NCBI RefSeq assembly: GCF_024679095.1
Contig: NW_026111754.1
Coordinates: 496,001 to 560,000, forward strand
DNA length: 64,000 nt
Direction of reading: 5' to 3'
Origin: Eriocheir sinensis
Lineage: Eukaryota; Arthropoda; Malacostraca; Decapoda; Varunidae
Below, in pieces: positions 30,861 to 44,423 of the stretch (within the stretch, counting starts at the first letter, position 1; the number at the start of each line of letters is the position of its first letter). The notes under the pieces are model-generated. The model was not told where the DNA came from, searched no databases, and saw only the letters and a program-made list of their open reading frames with translations. The translations under genes and the position numbers were made by a program.

Positions 30861-32853
30861 ACATAGAATAATGTAAAATCGGATCAAAATAAGTACACAG
30901 AATATCAATAAAATAATTTAAATTTGTATGAATATAAAGATGCAAAATACCCATAAGATAAAGCATATTTTTTTCTAAAAATACATATACAAAAATACAC
31001 ATAGAATAATTAAATTTGTATTAAAATTAATATACAAAATGCACACATACAATAAGGTAAATTTGTATTGAAAAAAAACGCAAAATACAAATAAAACTGT
31101 GTAAATTTGTTTCAAAATATATATACGAATACACATAAAATAACGTAGATTTCTATAGAAATATATATACAAAGTACACATGAAATTATGTAAATATATA
31201 TAAAAATATATATATAAACTACATATTACGTAAGGTAAATTCTTGTCAAAATAAATAAACAAAATATCATGAAAAGAATGTGTATTTGTATGAAAATAAA
31301 TAATAGATAATAAATTTGTATGAAATATATATGCAAGATACACATTAAATAATGTAAATATGTATAAAAAAAATATATACAAAAAACAAATAGAATAATG
31401 TAAAATCGTATCAAAATAAATACACCGAATATTAATAAAATAATGTAAATTTGTATGAAAAGAAAGATGCAAAATTCCCATCAAGTAGCGCATTTTTTCC
31501 AAAAATATATATACCAACATACACATTAAATATTTAAATTTGTATTGAAATAAATATACCTTTATTGAAAGAGATATGCAAAAATACATATAAAACAATG
31601 TAAATTTGTTTCAAGATATATATACAAATACACATAAAATAACGTAGATTTCTATAAATAAATATATACAAAATACACAAAACTAGGTAAATACGTATAA
31701 AAAAATGTAAACAAAATACACATAAAATAATATATATTCGAAACAAAATAAATAAACAAAATATCAATAAAAGAATGTGTATTTGTATAAATATAAATGT
31801 ACAAAATACACATACAAAATAAACATAAAATAAGGTAAATTTGTAATGAAATATATGTACAAAATACACATAAAATAATGTAAATTTATATGAAAATATA
31901 TATACAAATACACATAAAATACCATGAATTTGTATAAAATTATATATTGAAAATAAATATTAAATAATGTAAATGCGTATAAAAATATATATAAAAATTA
32001 CATATAAAATAATGTAAATTCGTATCAATATAAATCAACAAAATAGCAATAAAATAATATATATTTGAATGAAAATAGATTTACAAAATAAACATAACAT
32101 AACTAAAATTTGTATTGAAATATATACAAAAATACATAGAAATAATTTGAGTTTGTATGAAAATAGATATTCAAAATACACATAAAACTAGGTAAATTTC
32201 TTTTGAAATATATATACAAAATACCCATAAAATATTGTAAATTTGTGTCAAAATATATAAACAAATACACAAAAAATAACGTAAATTTGTATTAAAAATA
32301 TATACAAAATACACATAAAATAATGTCAAATCGTATCAAAATGAATGAGCAGAATATCAATAAAATAACGTAAATTTGTATGAAAATAAAGATGCAAAAT
32401 ACCCATAAAATAAAGCATATTTTTAAAAACACATATAAAAAAATACATATAGAATAATTAAATTTGTATTAAAATTAATATACAAAATGTATATACAATA
32501 AGGTAAATTTGTATTGAAAAAATATGCAAAATACACATAAAAGTGTAAATTTGTTTAAAAATCTATATACGAATACACATAATATAACGTAGATTTCTAT
32601 AGAAATATATATACAAAATACACATGGAATGATGTAAATACGTATAAAAATATATATACAAAATACATATTAAATAATTTAAATTCTCGTCAAAATAAAT
32701 AAACAAAATATCAATAAAAGAGTGTGTATTTGTATGAAAATAGATATACAAAATACTCATAAAATAACATAAGTTGTATAAAACTATATACAAAATTACA
32801 CATAAATAATTTAAATTTGTATGAAAATAAATATACAAAATACACATAAAATT
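30861..32853 (-). repeat. Satellite block 26, minus orientation
   Basis: Holds the longest stop-free frame of the window (30,975-31,598, 207 codons), which is pure monomer periodicity. Tandem partner 37,689-39,680, mirror partner 58,990-60,960. Confidence 0.9.
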
Positions 32854-33065
32854 ATTTTGTATATCTATTTTATACAAATGTACGTTATTTTATGTGAATT
32901 TGTTTTCATTTCATACAAATTTACATTATTTTATGTGTATTTTGTACATGTATTTAAATACAAATTTAACTAATTACATGTGTATTTTGTATATCTATTT
33001 TCATTTAAATTGAAATTTATTTTTTTGTTTTTTTGTATATATTTTTATTCAAATTTTCGTAACCT
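32854..33065 (+). repeat. Satellite block 27, plus island of about five monomers
   Basis: Carries GTGAATTTGTTTTCATTTC and TTTTGTACATGTATTTAAA monomers between the TTATTTTGTATATC and TTCGTAACCTTATAAAA junctions. Mirror partner 58,777-58,989. Confidence 0.88.
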
Positions 33066-33612
33066 TATAAAAATATATATACCAAAATACACATAAAATA
33101 GTTAAATTTGCATTGAAATAAATATGCAAAATGCACATACAATAAGGTAAATTTGTATTGAAAGAGATATGCAAAAATACATATAAAACAATGTAAATTT
33201 GTTTCAATATTTATATACGAATACAAATAAAAATTCGTAGATTTTTTAAATTATATATATACAAAATACATATAAAATTAAGTAAATACGTATAAAAAAA
33301 TTTATACAAAATTCACATAAAATAATGTAAATTCGAATTAAAATAAATAAACAAAATACCAATAAAAGCAAGTGTCTTTGGATAAATCTAACTATACAAA
33401 ATACACATACAAAATAAACATAAAATAAGGTAGATTTGTAATAAAATATATTTACAAATACACATAAAATAATGTAAATTTATATGAAAATATATATACA
33501 AATACACATAAAATACCATGAACTTGTATAAAAATATATATTCAAAATAAATATTAAATAATGTAAAAGCGGATAAAAATATATATACAAAGTACATATA
33601 AAATAATGTAAT
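33066..33612 (-). repeat. Satellite block 28, minus orientation
   Basis: Carries the ATACCATGAACTTGTAT and AATGTAAAAGCGGAT variants. Ends at AATGTAATCTACTTTTT. Mirror partner 58,232-58,776; the 69-codon translations of the two are identical but for the final residue. Confidence 0.9.
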
Positions 33613-34030
33613 CTACTTTTTTTGTATATTTATTTCAATGCAAATTTAAATATTTTATGTGTATTTTGTTATTTTATGTTTATTTTGTATGTGTATTTTG
33701 TATATTTATATTTATCCAAATACACATTCTTTTATTGGTATTTTGTTTATATATTTTAATTCGAATTTACATTGTTTTATGTGTATTTTGTATACATTTT
33801 TTTTAACGTATTTACTTAATTTTATGTGTATTTTGTATATATATTTTTATAGAAATCTACGTTTTTTATTTGTATTCGTATATATATTTTGAAACAAATT
33901 TACATTGTTTTATATGTATTTTTGCATATCTCTTTCAATACAAATTTACCTTATTGTATGTGCATTTTGTATATTTATTTCAATGCAAATTTAAATATTT
34001 TATGTGTATTTTGGTATATATATTTTTATA
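33613..34030 (+). repeat. Satellite block 29, plus orientation
   Basis: Short plus segment ending at TTTTTATAAGATTACG, the reverse form of the TTCGTAATCTTATAAAA junction. Mirror partner 57,842-58,231. Confidence 0.88.
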
Positions 34031-35283
34031 AGATTACGAAAATTTGAATAAAAATATATACAAAAAAACAAAAACAAAAAATTCAATTTGTATGAAAATA
34101 GATATACAAAATACACATATAATTAGTTAAATTTGTATTTAAATACATGTACAAAATACACATAAAATAATGTAGATTTGTATGAAATGAAAACAAATTC
34201 ACATAAAATTCGCGTCAAAATAAATAATCAAAATATCAATAAAAGAATGTGTATTTATATGAAAATAGATATACAAAATACACATAATATAACCTAAATT
34301 TGTATCAAACTATATACAAAAATACACAAAATATTTTAAATTTGTATGAAAATAAATATTCAAAATACACATAAAATTATGTAAATTTGTATTGAAATAC
34401 ATACACAAAATACACATAAAATAATGTAAATTTGAATGAAAATACATAAACAAATACACTTAAAATAACGTAAATTTGTATAAAAAAAAATATGTACAAA
34501 ACACAAATAAAAATAATGTAAAATCGTATCAAAATAAATACACAGAATATTAATAAAATAATGTAAATTTGTATGAAAATAAAGAAGCAAAATACAGATA
34601 AAATAACGCATTTTTTTTATTTATAAAAATATATATACCAAAATACACATCAAAAAATTAAATTTGTATTAAAATAAATATACAAAAAACACATACAATA
34701 TCGTAAATTTATATTGAAATAGATATGCAAAATACATATAAAACAATGCAAATTTGTTTCAAAATATATATACGAATACACATATAATAACGTAGATTTC
34801 TATAAAAATATATATACATAATACACATAAAATGAAGTAAATACGTATAAAAAAATGTATACAAAAAACACATAAAATAATGTAAATTCGTATCAAAATA
34901 AATAAACAAAATAGCAATAAAAGAATGTGTATTTGTATAAATATAAATATACAAAATACACATAAAATAACGTAAATTTATATAAAACTATATACAAAAA
35001 CACACAGAAGTAAATTTGTATGAAAATATATAAAAATACACAAAATAAGCTAAATTTGAATTGAAATATATATAAAATACATGAAATAAAGTAATTTGTA
35101 TCAAATATTTATACAAATACATATATAATAACGTAAATTTGTATGAAAATATATAACAAAATACACATTAAATAATGTAAATACGTATAAAAAAATATGT
35201 ACAAAATACATATATAATCATGTAATTGTATCAAAATAAATAAACAAAATACCAATAAAATAATATAAATTTGTATGAGTAAA
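34031..35283 (-). repeat. Satellite block 30, minus orientation
   Basis: Contains the internal jump TTCACATAAAATTCGCGTC at 34,198 (a deletion-type junction) that recurs inverted at 49,190 and 57,668. Mirror partner 56,593-57,841. Confidence 0.9.
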
Positions 35284-36219
35284 CGTGTATGTTGTATATT
35301 TTTTCAATACAATTTACCTTTATTATATACGCATTTTGTATATTAATTTTAATATATGTGTATTTGAATTATATTTTGATACAAATTTACATTATTTTAT
35401 GTATTTTCTATATTTATTTCAATTCAAATTTAGCTTATTTTATGTGTCTTTTGTATATCTATTTTCATACAAATTTAATTATTTTTGTTTATTTTTATAT
35501 ATAGTTTTATACAATTTTCCGTTATTTTATGTGTATTTTGTATATTTATATTTATACAAGTAAACATTCTTTTATTGGCATTTAGTTTATTTATTTTGAT
35601 ACGAGATTACATTATTTTATGTGTATTTTGTATACATTTTCTTATACGTATTTACTTCATTTTATGTTTTTTTTGTATATATATTTTTATAGAAATCTAC
35701 GTTATTTTATGTGTATTCGTATATATATTTTGAAACAAATTTACATTGTTTTATGTGTATTTTGCATATCTATTTCAATACAAATTTACCTTATTGTATG
35801 TGCATTTTGTATATTTATTGTAATACAAATTTAAATATTTTATGTGTATTTTGGTATATATATTTTCAAGAAATGTGTTGTTTTATGGGTATTTTGCATC
35901 TTTATTTTCACAAATTTACATTATTTTATTAATATTCTGTGTATTTATTTTATACTATTTTATTATTCTATTTGTGTTGTGTATATATTTTTTTATACAT
36001 ATTTACATTATTTAATGTGTATTTTCTATATATATTTCATACAAATTTACGTTATTTTAAGTGTATTTGTTTATATATTTTCATTCAAATTTACATTATT
36101 TTATGTGTATTTTGTATATGTATTTCAATAGAAATATAACTAGTTTTATGTGTATTTTGTATATATATTTTTATACAAATTTAAATTATTTTTATGTATT
36201 TTGTATTTATTTTTGTTAT
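35284..36219 (+). repeat. Satellite block 31, plus orientation
   Basis: Starts at GAGTAAACGTGTATGTT and ends at TTTTGTTATACATAG. Its mirror partner 55,851-56,592 is about 194 bp shorter because it lacks roughly four monomers. Confidence 0.88.
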
Positions 36220-36330
36220 ACATAGAATAATGTAAAATCGTATCAAAATAAGTACACAGAATATCAAATTATTTAAATTTGTATGAAAATAAAGATGAAA
36301 AATACCAATAAAATAAAGCATATTTAAAAA
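36220..36330 (-). repeat. Satellite block 32, minus island
   Basis: Same length and content as block 24, with small deletions (ATATCAAATTATTT). Mirror partner 55,734-55,850. Confidence 0.87.
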
Positions 36331-37688
36331 AATGTACGTTATTTTATGTGAATTTGTTTTCATTTCATACAAATTTACATTATTTTATGTGTATTTTGTA
36401 CATGTATTTAAATACAAATTTAACTAATTATATGTGTATTTTGTATATCTATTTTCACAAATTGAAATTTATTTTTTGTTTTTTTGTATATATTTTATTC
36501 ATATTTTCGTAATTTTATGAGTATTTTGTATATTTATTTTCCTACAAATACACGTTCTTTATCGGAATTTTGTTTATTTATTTTGATACGAATTTTCATT
36601 TTTTAGGTGTATTTGATATATATATATTTTTATACTTATTTACATAATTTTATATGTATTTTGAATATATATTTTCATAGAAATTTACTTTTTACATTTT
36701 TTATACGTATTTACTACATTGATGTGTATTTTGTATATATATTTTATAGAAATTCCACGTTATTTTATGTGTATTCGTATATATATTTTGAAACAATTTT
36801 ACATTGTTTTATATGTATTTTGTATATCTATTTCAATACAATTTACCTTATTGTATGTGTTTTTGTATATTTATTTTAACACAAATTTAATTTTTGATGT
36901 GTATTTTGGTATATTTTTATAAATAAAAAAATGCGTTATCTTATGGGTATTTTGCTCTTTTATTTTCATACAAATTTACATTATTTTATTAATATTCTGT
37001 GTATTTATATTGATACGATTTTACATTATTCTACTTGTGTTTTGTACATATTTTTTATACAATTTACGTTATTTTAAGTGTATTTGTTTATGTATTTTCA
37101 TTCAAATTTACATTATTTTATGTGTATTTGTGTATGTATTTCAACACAAATTTAATAGTTTTATGTGTATTTTGTATATTTATTTTCATACAAATTCAAA
37201 ATATTTTTGTATTTTGTATATAGTTTGATATAAATTTAGGTTATTTTATGTGTATTTTGTATATCTATTTTCATACAAATACACATTCTTTAATTGATAT
37301 TTTGTTTATTTTTTTGACGCGAATTTCATTATTTAATGTGTATTTGTATATATATTTTTATACGTATTTACATCATTTCATATGTATTTTGTATAGTTTT
37401 AAACAAATTTATATTATTTAATGTGAATTTTGTATATATATTTATACAAATACACATTCTTTTATTGGTATTTTGTTTATTTATTTTGATAATAATTTAC
37501 ACTATTTTATGTGTATTTTGTATACATTTTTTATACGTATTTACCTTTTTTTATGTGTATTTTGTATATATATTTTTATAGAAATTCATTAATTCATGTG
37601 TATTCGTATATATATTTTGAAACAAATTTACATTGCTTATATGTATTTTGCATATTCATTTTGTTTATTCTGTATTTATTTTTGTTAT
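36331..37688 (+). repeat. Satellite block 33, plus orientation
   Basis: Second tandem copy of block 25 with many single-base deletions (for example at 36,559, 36,836 and 37,064). Mirror partner 54,345-55,733. Confidence 0.88.
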
Positions 37689-39680
37689 ACATAGAATAAT
37701 GTAAAATCGGATCAAAATAAGTACACAGAATATCAATAAAATAATTTAAATTTGTATGAATATAAAGATGCAAAATACCCATAAGATAAAGCATATTTTT
37801 TTCCTAAATACATATACAAAAATACACATAGAATAATTAAATTTGTATTAAAATTAATATACAAAATGCACACATACAATAAGGTAAATTTGTATTGAAA
37901 AAAAACGCAAAATACAAATAAAACTGTGTAAATTTGTTTCAAAATATATATACGAATACACATAAAATAACGTAGATTTCTATAGAAATATATATACAAA
38001 GTACACATGAAATTATGTAAATATGTATAAAAATATATATAAACTACATATTAAGTAACGTAAATTCGGGTCAAAATAAATAAACAAAATATCATGAAAA
38101 GAATGTGTATTTGTATGAAAATAAATAATAGATAATAAATTTGTATGAAATATATATGCAAGATACACATTAAATAATGTAAATATGTATAAAAAAATAT
38201 ATATACAAAAAACAAATAGAATAATGTAAAATCGTATCAAAATAAATATACCGAATATTAATAAAATAATGTATATTTCTATGAAAATAAAGATGCAAAA
38301 CTCCCATCAAATAGCGCATTTCTTATAAAAATATATATACCAAAATACACATAAAATATTTAAATTTGTTTTGAAATAAATATACAAAATGCACATACAA
38401 TAAGGTAAATTTCTATTGAAAGAGATATGCAAAAATACATATAAAACAATGTAAATTTGTTTCAAAATATATATACGACTACACATAAAATAACGTAGAT
38501 TTCTATAAAAAATATATATACAAAATACACATAAAACTAGGTAAATACGTATAAAAAAATGTAAAAAAAAATACACATAAAATAATATAAATTGAAACAA
38601 AATAAATAAACAAAATATCAATAAAAGAATGTGTGTTTGTATAAATAAATGTACAAAATACATACAAAATAAACATAAAATAAGGTAAATTTGTAATGAA
38701 ATATATGTACAAATATACACATAAAATAATGTAAATTTATATGAAAATATATATAAATACACATAAAATACCATGAATTTGTATAAAATTATATATTGAA
38801 AATAAATATTAAATAATGTAAATGCGTATAAAAATATATATAAAATTACATATAAAATAATGTAAATTGCATCAATATAAATCAACAAAATACCAATAAA
38901 ATAATATATTTTAATGAAAATATATTTAAAAAATACAACTAAAATAACTAAATTTTTTATTGTAATATAAACAAAAATAAATAGAAATAATTTGAGTTTT
39001 TATGAAAATAGATATTCAAAATACACATAAAACTAGGTAAATTTTTTTGAAATATATATACAAAATACCCATAAAATATTTTAAATTTGTGTAAAAATAT
39101 ATAAAAAAATAAAGTAAAATAACTTAAATTTTTATTAAAAATATATACAAAATATAATATAAAATAATGTCAAATCGTATCAAAATGAATGAGCAGAATA
39201 TCAATAAAATAACGTAAATTTGTATGAAAATAAAGATGCAAAATACCCATAAAATAAAGCATATTTTTAAAAAAACATAAAAAAAAATACACATACAATA
39301 ATTAAATTAGTATTAAAATTAATATACAAAAATGTATATACAATATAAATTTGTATTGAAAATATAAAATAATATAAAAGTGTAAATTTGTTTAAGAATC
39401 TAGATACGAATTCAAATACTATATCGTAGTTTTCTATAGAAATATATATACAAACTAAACATTAAATGATGTAAATACGTATAAAAATATATACAAAAAC
39501 ATATTAAATAATTTAAATTCTCGACAAAATAAATAAACAAAATATCAATAAAAGAGTGTGTATTTGTATGAAAATAGATATACAAAATACTCATAAAATA
39601 ACCTAAGTTTGTATAAAACTATATACAAAAATACACATAAATAATTTAAATTTATGAAAATAAATACAAATACATAAAAT
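37689..39680 (-). repeat. Satellite block 34, minus orientation
   Basis: Second tandem copy of block 26. From about 38,600 onward it shows growing numbers of short indels against block 26. Mirror partner 52,333-54,344. Confidence 0.88.
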
Positions 39681-39887
39681 TATTTTGTATATCTATTTTG
39701 TACAAAATGTATGTGTTATTTTATGTGAATTTGTTTCATCATACAAATTTACATTATTATATGTATTTTGTACATGTATTTAAATACAATTTAACTAATT
39801 ATATGTGTATTTTGTATATCTATTTCATTTAAATTTAAATTTATTTTTTTTGTTTTTTACATATTTTTATTCAAATTTTCGTAACCT
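39681..39887 (+). repeat. Satellite block 35, plus island
   Basis: Second tandem copy of block 27. Mirror partner 52,121-52,332. Confidence 0.85.
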
Positions 39888-40432
39888 TATAAAATATATA
39901 TACCAAAAAACATAAAATAGTTAAATTTTGCATTGAAATAAATATGTCAAATGCACATACAATAAGGTAAATTTGTATTGAAAGAGATATGCAAAAATAT
40001 ATAAAAAATAATGTAAATTTGTTTCAAAATATATATACGAATGTTACAAATAAAAACAGATTTTATAAAAATATAGTATACAAAATACATATAAAATTAA
40101 GTAAATACGATAAAAAATGTATACAAAATTGCATAAAATAATGTAAATTGAAATAAAAATAAATAAACAAATGTTTCCAACAAAAGAAAGTGTATTTGGA
40201 TAAATCTAATATACAAATAATACACATACAAAATAAACATAAAATAAGGTAGATTTGTAATAAAATCATATTTATGTAAATATAGCATAAAATAAATGTG
40301 TGTAAATGTATATAGAAAATATATACAACACAATATTAAAATACTACATCTAGACATATTAAAATATATATTCAAATAAATATTAAATAATGTAAAAGTA
40401 TAAAATATATATAATAAAGTATAAATAATAAT
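39888..40432 (-). repeat. Satellite block 36, minus orientation
   Basis: Second tandem copy of block 28, much eroded (for example TTGGATAAATCTAATATAC and irregular monomers at 40,260-40,350). Mirror partner 51,574-52,120. Confidence 0.83.
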
Positions 40433-40506
40433 CTACTCTTTTTTTAGACATTTAATGTTGGGACTTTTAAATATTTTATGTGGGCCATTTGTATATATAT
40501 TTTATA
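40433..40506 (+). repeat. Satellite block 37, plus remnant
   Basis: A shortened copy of block 29 with unusual G-rich words (GTTGGGAC, GTGGGCC) not present in sister copies. Mirror partner is the 53-bp island 51,521-51,573. Confidence 0.75.
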
Positions 40507-41410
40507 AGATTAAGAAAATTTAAGAAACATATACAAAAATAAAAAAATCAATTTCACCATGAAAATATATATACAAAATACAATATGTAATTAGTTAAAT
40601 TTGTATTTAAATACATGTACAAAATACACATAAAATAACCTAAATTTAATATCAAACTATATATATACAAAAATAATACACAATATATATTTTAAATGTA
40701 GGCAAAAGTAAATATACAAAAATACACATAAAATTATGTAAATTTATTGAAATACACACAAACAACACATAAAGAATAATATTTGAATGAAAAAATACAT
40801 AAACAAATACACCTAAAGCAATAACGTAAATTTATATAAAAAAAATATGTACAAAAACACAAATAGAATAATGTAAAATCGTATCAAAATAAATACACAG
40901 AATATTAATAAAAATAATGTAAATTTAAAGAAAAATAAAGAAGAAAAATAAACTATAAAATAACGTATTTTTTTTATTTATAAAATATATATACCAAAAT
41001 TACATCAAAATTGAATTTGTATTAAAATATATATACAAAAAACACATACAAAGTAAATTTATTGAAATAGATATAAAATACATATAAAACACAAATTTGT
41101 TTAAAACATATATAATGAATACACATAAAATAAGTAGATTATAAAATATATATTAAAATACACATAAAGCAAAGTAAATAAGGCAAAAATGTATAAAATT
41201 ATTATAAAATAATGTAAATTGCATCAAAATAAATAAACAAATACCAGTAAAGAATGTGTATTTGTTCATATATAAGAGGTGCACACATAAAAGCCATGTA
41301 AATCTATATCAATCTATATACAAAAATACAGAAGTATTTAAATTCAGGTTGTATATATACAAAATACACGTAAATAAGCTAAATTTGAATATGTTTAAAT
41401 AATAATAAAT
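40507..41410 (-). repeat. Satellite block 38, minus orientation, eroded
   Basis: Copy of block 30 with many indels; 904 bp against 1,128 bp in its mirror partner 50,393-51,520. The right boundary is uncertain. Confidence 0.75.
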
Positions 41411-42304
41411 AAATTGAATTATTCTGATGTATTTTTGCATTCAGTATTTTATAAACATATGCTTTGCTTGGGGTATTTTTGCAGGTACTTTATTTCATGT
41501 GCCAACTTCACATTGTTTTAATGATAGTTCTGTTCATTCATTTGATATGAATTGATATTATTCTATGTATTTTGTATATATTTTCATAAAAAATTTACGT
41601 TATTTTATGTGTATTTGTTTATATATTTTGGACAAATTTACTTAGTTTTATGTATTTTGTATATCTATTTTCTACAAATTCACAAATTATTTTCATATAT
41701 GATATATTTTAATAAATTTAGTTATGTATTTAAAATTTATTTTCATTCAAATATATATTTTTTATTGGTGTTTTGTTGATTTATATTGATACGAATTTAC
41801 ATTATTTTATATGTAATTTTGTATATATATTTTATATTTTTTCTACATTATTTAAAAATTTATTTTAACATTTTATACAAATCATATTTTTATGTATTTG
41901 TATATATATTTTTAGCAATTTACATTATTTTATGTGTGTATTTTGTAATTTTTTTACAAAATTACTCTTATTTTATGTTTATTTTGTATGTGTATTTTGT
42001 ATATTTATATTTCATTCAAATACATTTTTATTGGTATTTTGTTTATATATTTAATTCGAATTTACATTATTTTATGTGTTATTTGTATACATTTTTATAC
42101 GCTACTTTTAATTTTATGTGTATTTTGTATATATTTTATAGAAATTCCACATTTGTATTGTATATATATTTTGAAACAAATTTACATTGTTTTATATTTT
42201 TGCATATCTCTTCAATACAAAATTTACCTTATTGTATGTGTATTGCTGCATGGCCTAATGTAAAATTAACTATTTTATTATGGGATGGTATATATATTTT
42301 TATA
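41411..42304 (+). repeat. Satellite block 39, plus orientation, eroded
   Basis: The left half corresponds to 16.75-17.4 kb (ATAAACATATGCTTTG, TTCTGTTCATTCATTTGAT) and the right half to block 29. Contains stray words GCAGGTAC, TGCCAACTTC and GCTGCATGGCC. Mirror partner 49,370-50,392. Confidence 0.75.
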
Positions 42305-43445
42305 AGATTAATGGTACTAATAAAAATATATAAAAAACAAAACAAAAAACTAAATTTGTATGAAAATAGATATACAAAATACATATAATTAGTTAAATTT
42401 GTATTTAAATATGTACAAATACACATAAAATAATGTAAATTTCAGGGCGAAATGAAAACAAATTCACATAAAATTCAAGTGTCAAAATAAAATAATCAAA
42501 TATCAATAAAAGCAGTCAGTATGAAAATAGATATACAAATATAAAAGAATCACTGTATCAAACTATATACAAAATAAAATACAAAATATTTAAATTTGTA
42601 TGAAAAATAAAATTCAAAATAATACAAAATTAAGTAAATTTGTATTGAAATACACACAAAAACACATAAATAACAAATTTGAATGAAAATAATACATCAA
42701 CAAATACATCTTAAAAGTAAATTGTATAAAAAAATATGTACAAAAAACACAAATAAAATAATGTAAATCAAATAAAATAAATACACATAATAAATAATGT
42801 AAATTTGTAGAAAATAGCATAAATACCTATAACGCATTTTTTATTTGAAAAATATATATACCAAAATACATATCAAAAAAATTAAATTTGATTAAAAATA
42901 TACAAAAACACATAAGGTCAAAATTTATATTAAAATATGCAAAATACATAAAACAATGCAATTGTTTCAAAAATATATATATATATATTATATTAACGTA
43001 GATTTCTTTAAAAATATATATACATAATACACATAAATGAAGTAAAATGTATATAAGAAAACACATAAAGGATGTACCTGTATCAATAACAAACAAAATA
43101 GCAATAAAGAATGTGTATTTATAATATAAATATATAAAATACGCTGAGTGAAATAAATACTATAAACTATATACAAAACACACAGAAGTAATTAAATTTG
43201 AAGGAAATATAGATGTAAATACACAGTAAAATAAGCTAAATTTGAATTGAATATATAAAAATACATGAAATAGTAAATTTAATGTAAATATTTATAAATA
43301 CACATATAACGTAAATTTGTAAGAAAATATATAACAAAATAATAATATTAAATAATGTAAATACGTATAAAAAATATGCACAAAATACATAATATGTAAT
43401 TGTAACAAAACAACAAATACTAATAAAATAATATAATATGATAAA
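42305..43445 (-). repeat. Satellite block 40, minus orientation, eroded
   Basis: Copy of block 30, recognisable by AAATTCAAGTGTCAAAAT in place of the AAATTCGCGTC jump. Mirror partner 48,130-49,369. Confidence 0.78.
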
Positions 43446-44230
43446 CGTAATATGTTGGGTATATTTTTTCAATATACTTTACTCTTATTATATACGCATT
43501 TTGTATATTAATTTAGTATATGTATTTGAATTATATTTTTGATACAATTTATATTATTTTATGTATATTCTATATATATTTCTAACTAAATTTAGCTTAT
43601 TTTATGTGTCTTTTGTGTATATCGTATTTTCACAAATTTAATTTTCTGTCTATTTTGTATATAGATTTATAATTTTCCGTTATTTTATGTGTATTTTGTA
43701 TATTTATATTTATACAAGTAAACATTCTTTTTTATTGGCATTTAGTTTATTTATTTTGATACGAGATTATATTATTTTATGTGTATTTTGTATACATTTT
43801 CTTATACGTATTTACTTCATTTTATGTATTTGTAGTATATATTTTACAGAAATCTATTTTATTTTTATGTATTCTGTATATATATTTTGAAACAAATTTA
43901 CATTGTTTTATGTATTTGCATATTTAATGGCATTAAATGTACTCTTTATTGTATGCATTTTCAGAAGGTTTATTGTACACAAATTTAAACATTTCATAGT
44001 ATTTTGGTATATATATTTTCATAAAAAATGTTGTTTTATGGGTATTTTGAATCTTTATTTTCAGCAAATTACATTATTTTATTAATATTCTGTGTATTTA
44101 TTTTTATACTATTTATATTATTCTATTTGTGTTTTGTATATATTTTTTATACATATTTACTATTTATTTTAATGTATTTTCTATATATATTTCATAAATC
44201 CATATTTTTATGCATTTTTTTTATTCAAAT
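43446..44230 (+). repeat. Satellite block 41, plus orientation, eroded
   Basis: Copy of block 31 (offset about 8.16 kb) with numerous small changes. Mirror partner about 47,340-48,129. It ends the left arm. Confidence 0.78.
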
Positions 44231-44423
44231 AAATGATGTAATTTGAATTTAAAATCAAAATTTTTATAACAAGGTAATTAAAATATAAATAAATGCACAT
44301 AAATAACGTAATTTAAAATAGAATTTTAGCCCTGTAAATAAATAAACAACTGTAAAAAAAATATATACAAAAATAATATAAATAATTTATAATAAACATT
44401 GTAATATCAATAAAATATATATA
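44231..44423 (-). repeat. Satellite block 42, minus island, poorly matching
   Basis: A-rich, with few recognisable monomers and one TAGCCCTG word. Its last 40 bp match 7,690-7,713 including the AATATAATATATTTTTAT palindrome. Confidence 0.65.

Larger units (their letters stand above)
29380..41410 (+). repeat. Tandem duplication in the left palindrome arm, unit about 6.83 kb
   Basis: Junction pairs 29,379/36,219, 30,860/37,688, 32,853/39,680, 33,065/39,887 and 33,612/40,432 have offsets of 6,840 to 6,820. Block lengths agree (111/111, 1370/1358, 1993/1992, 212/207, 547/545), and the second copy then becomes eroded. Confidence 0.87.
27830..44230 (+). repeat. Left arm of a giant palindrome (at least 16.4 kb)
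   Basis: Twenty consecutive orientation blocks (28,041-44,230) match, in reverse order and opposite polarity, the blocks of 47,340-63,790. Left/right lengths from the outside inward are 81/80, 1258/1265, 111/112, 1370/1373, 1993/1971, 212/213, 547/545, 418/390, 1253/1249, 936/742, 111/117, 1358/1389, 1992/2012, 207/212, 545/547, 74/53, 904/1128, 894/1023, 1141/1240, and then 785 against the adjoining part of the right arm. Junction types correspond at each step. Individual stretches are almost identical, including private variants. The left limit given is only the mirror of the window end. Confidence 0.88.

Noticed and set aside
30975..31598. 207-codon open frame on the minus strand, and similar frames at 20,911-21,516, 41,786-42,388 and 38,307-38,888
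   Set aside because: They are translations of the 45-bp monomer with a 15-residue hydrophobic period. All three frames of the T-rich strand are open, there is no start or ribosome context, and no family resemblance. Mirror copies exist simply because the DNA is duplicated.
41460..42260. GC-richer words (GCAGGTAC, GCTGCATGGCC) as remnants of an inserted gene or element
   Set aside because: Each is under 15 bp and embedded in otherwise recognisable monomers. Aligned sister copies lack them, so consensus error or point decay is simpler.
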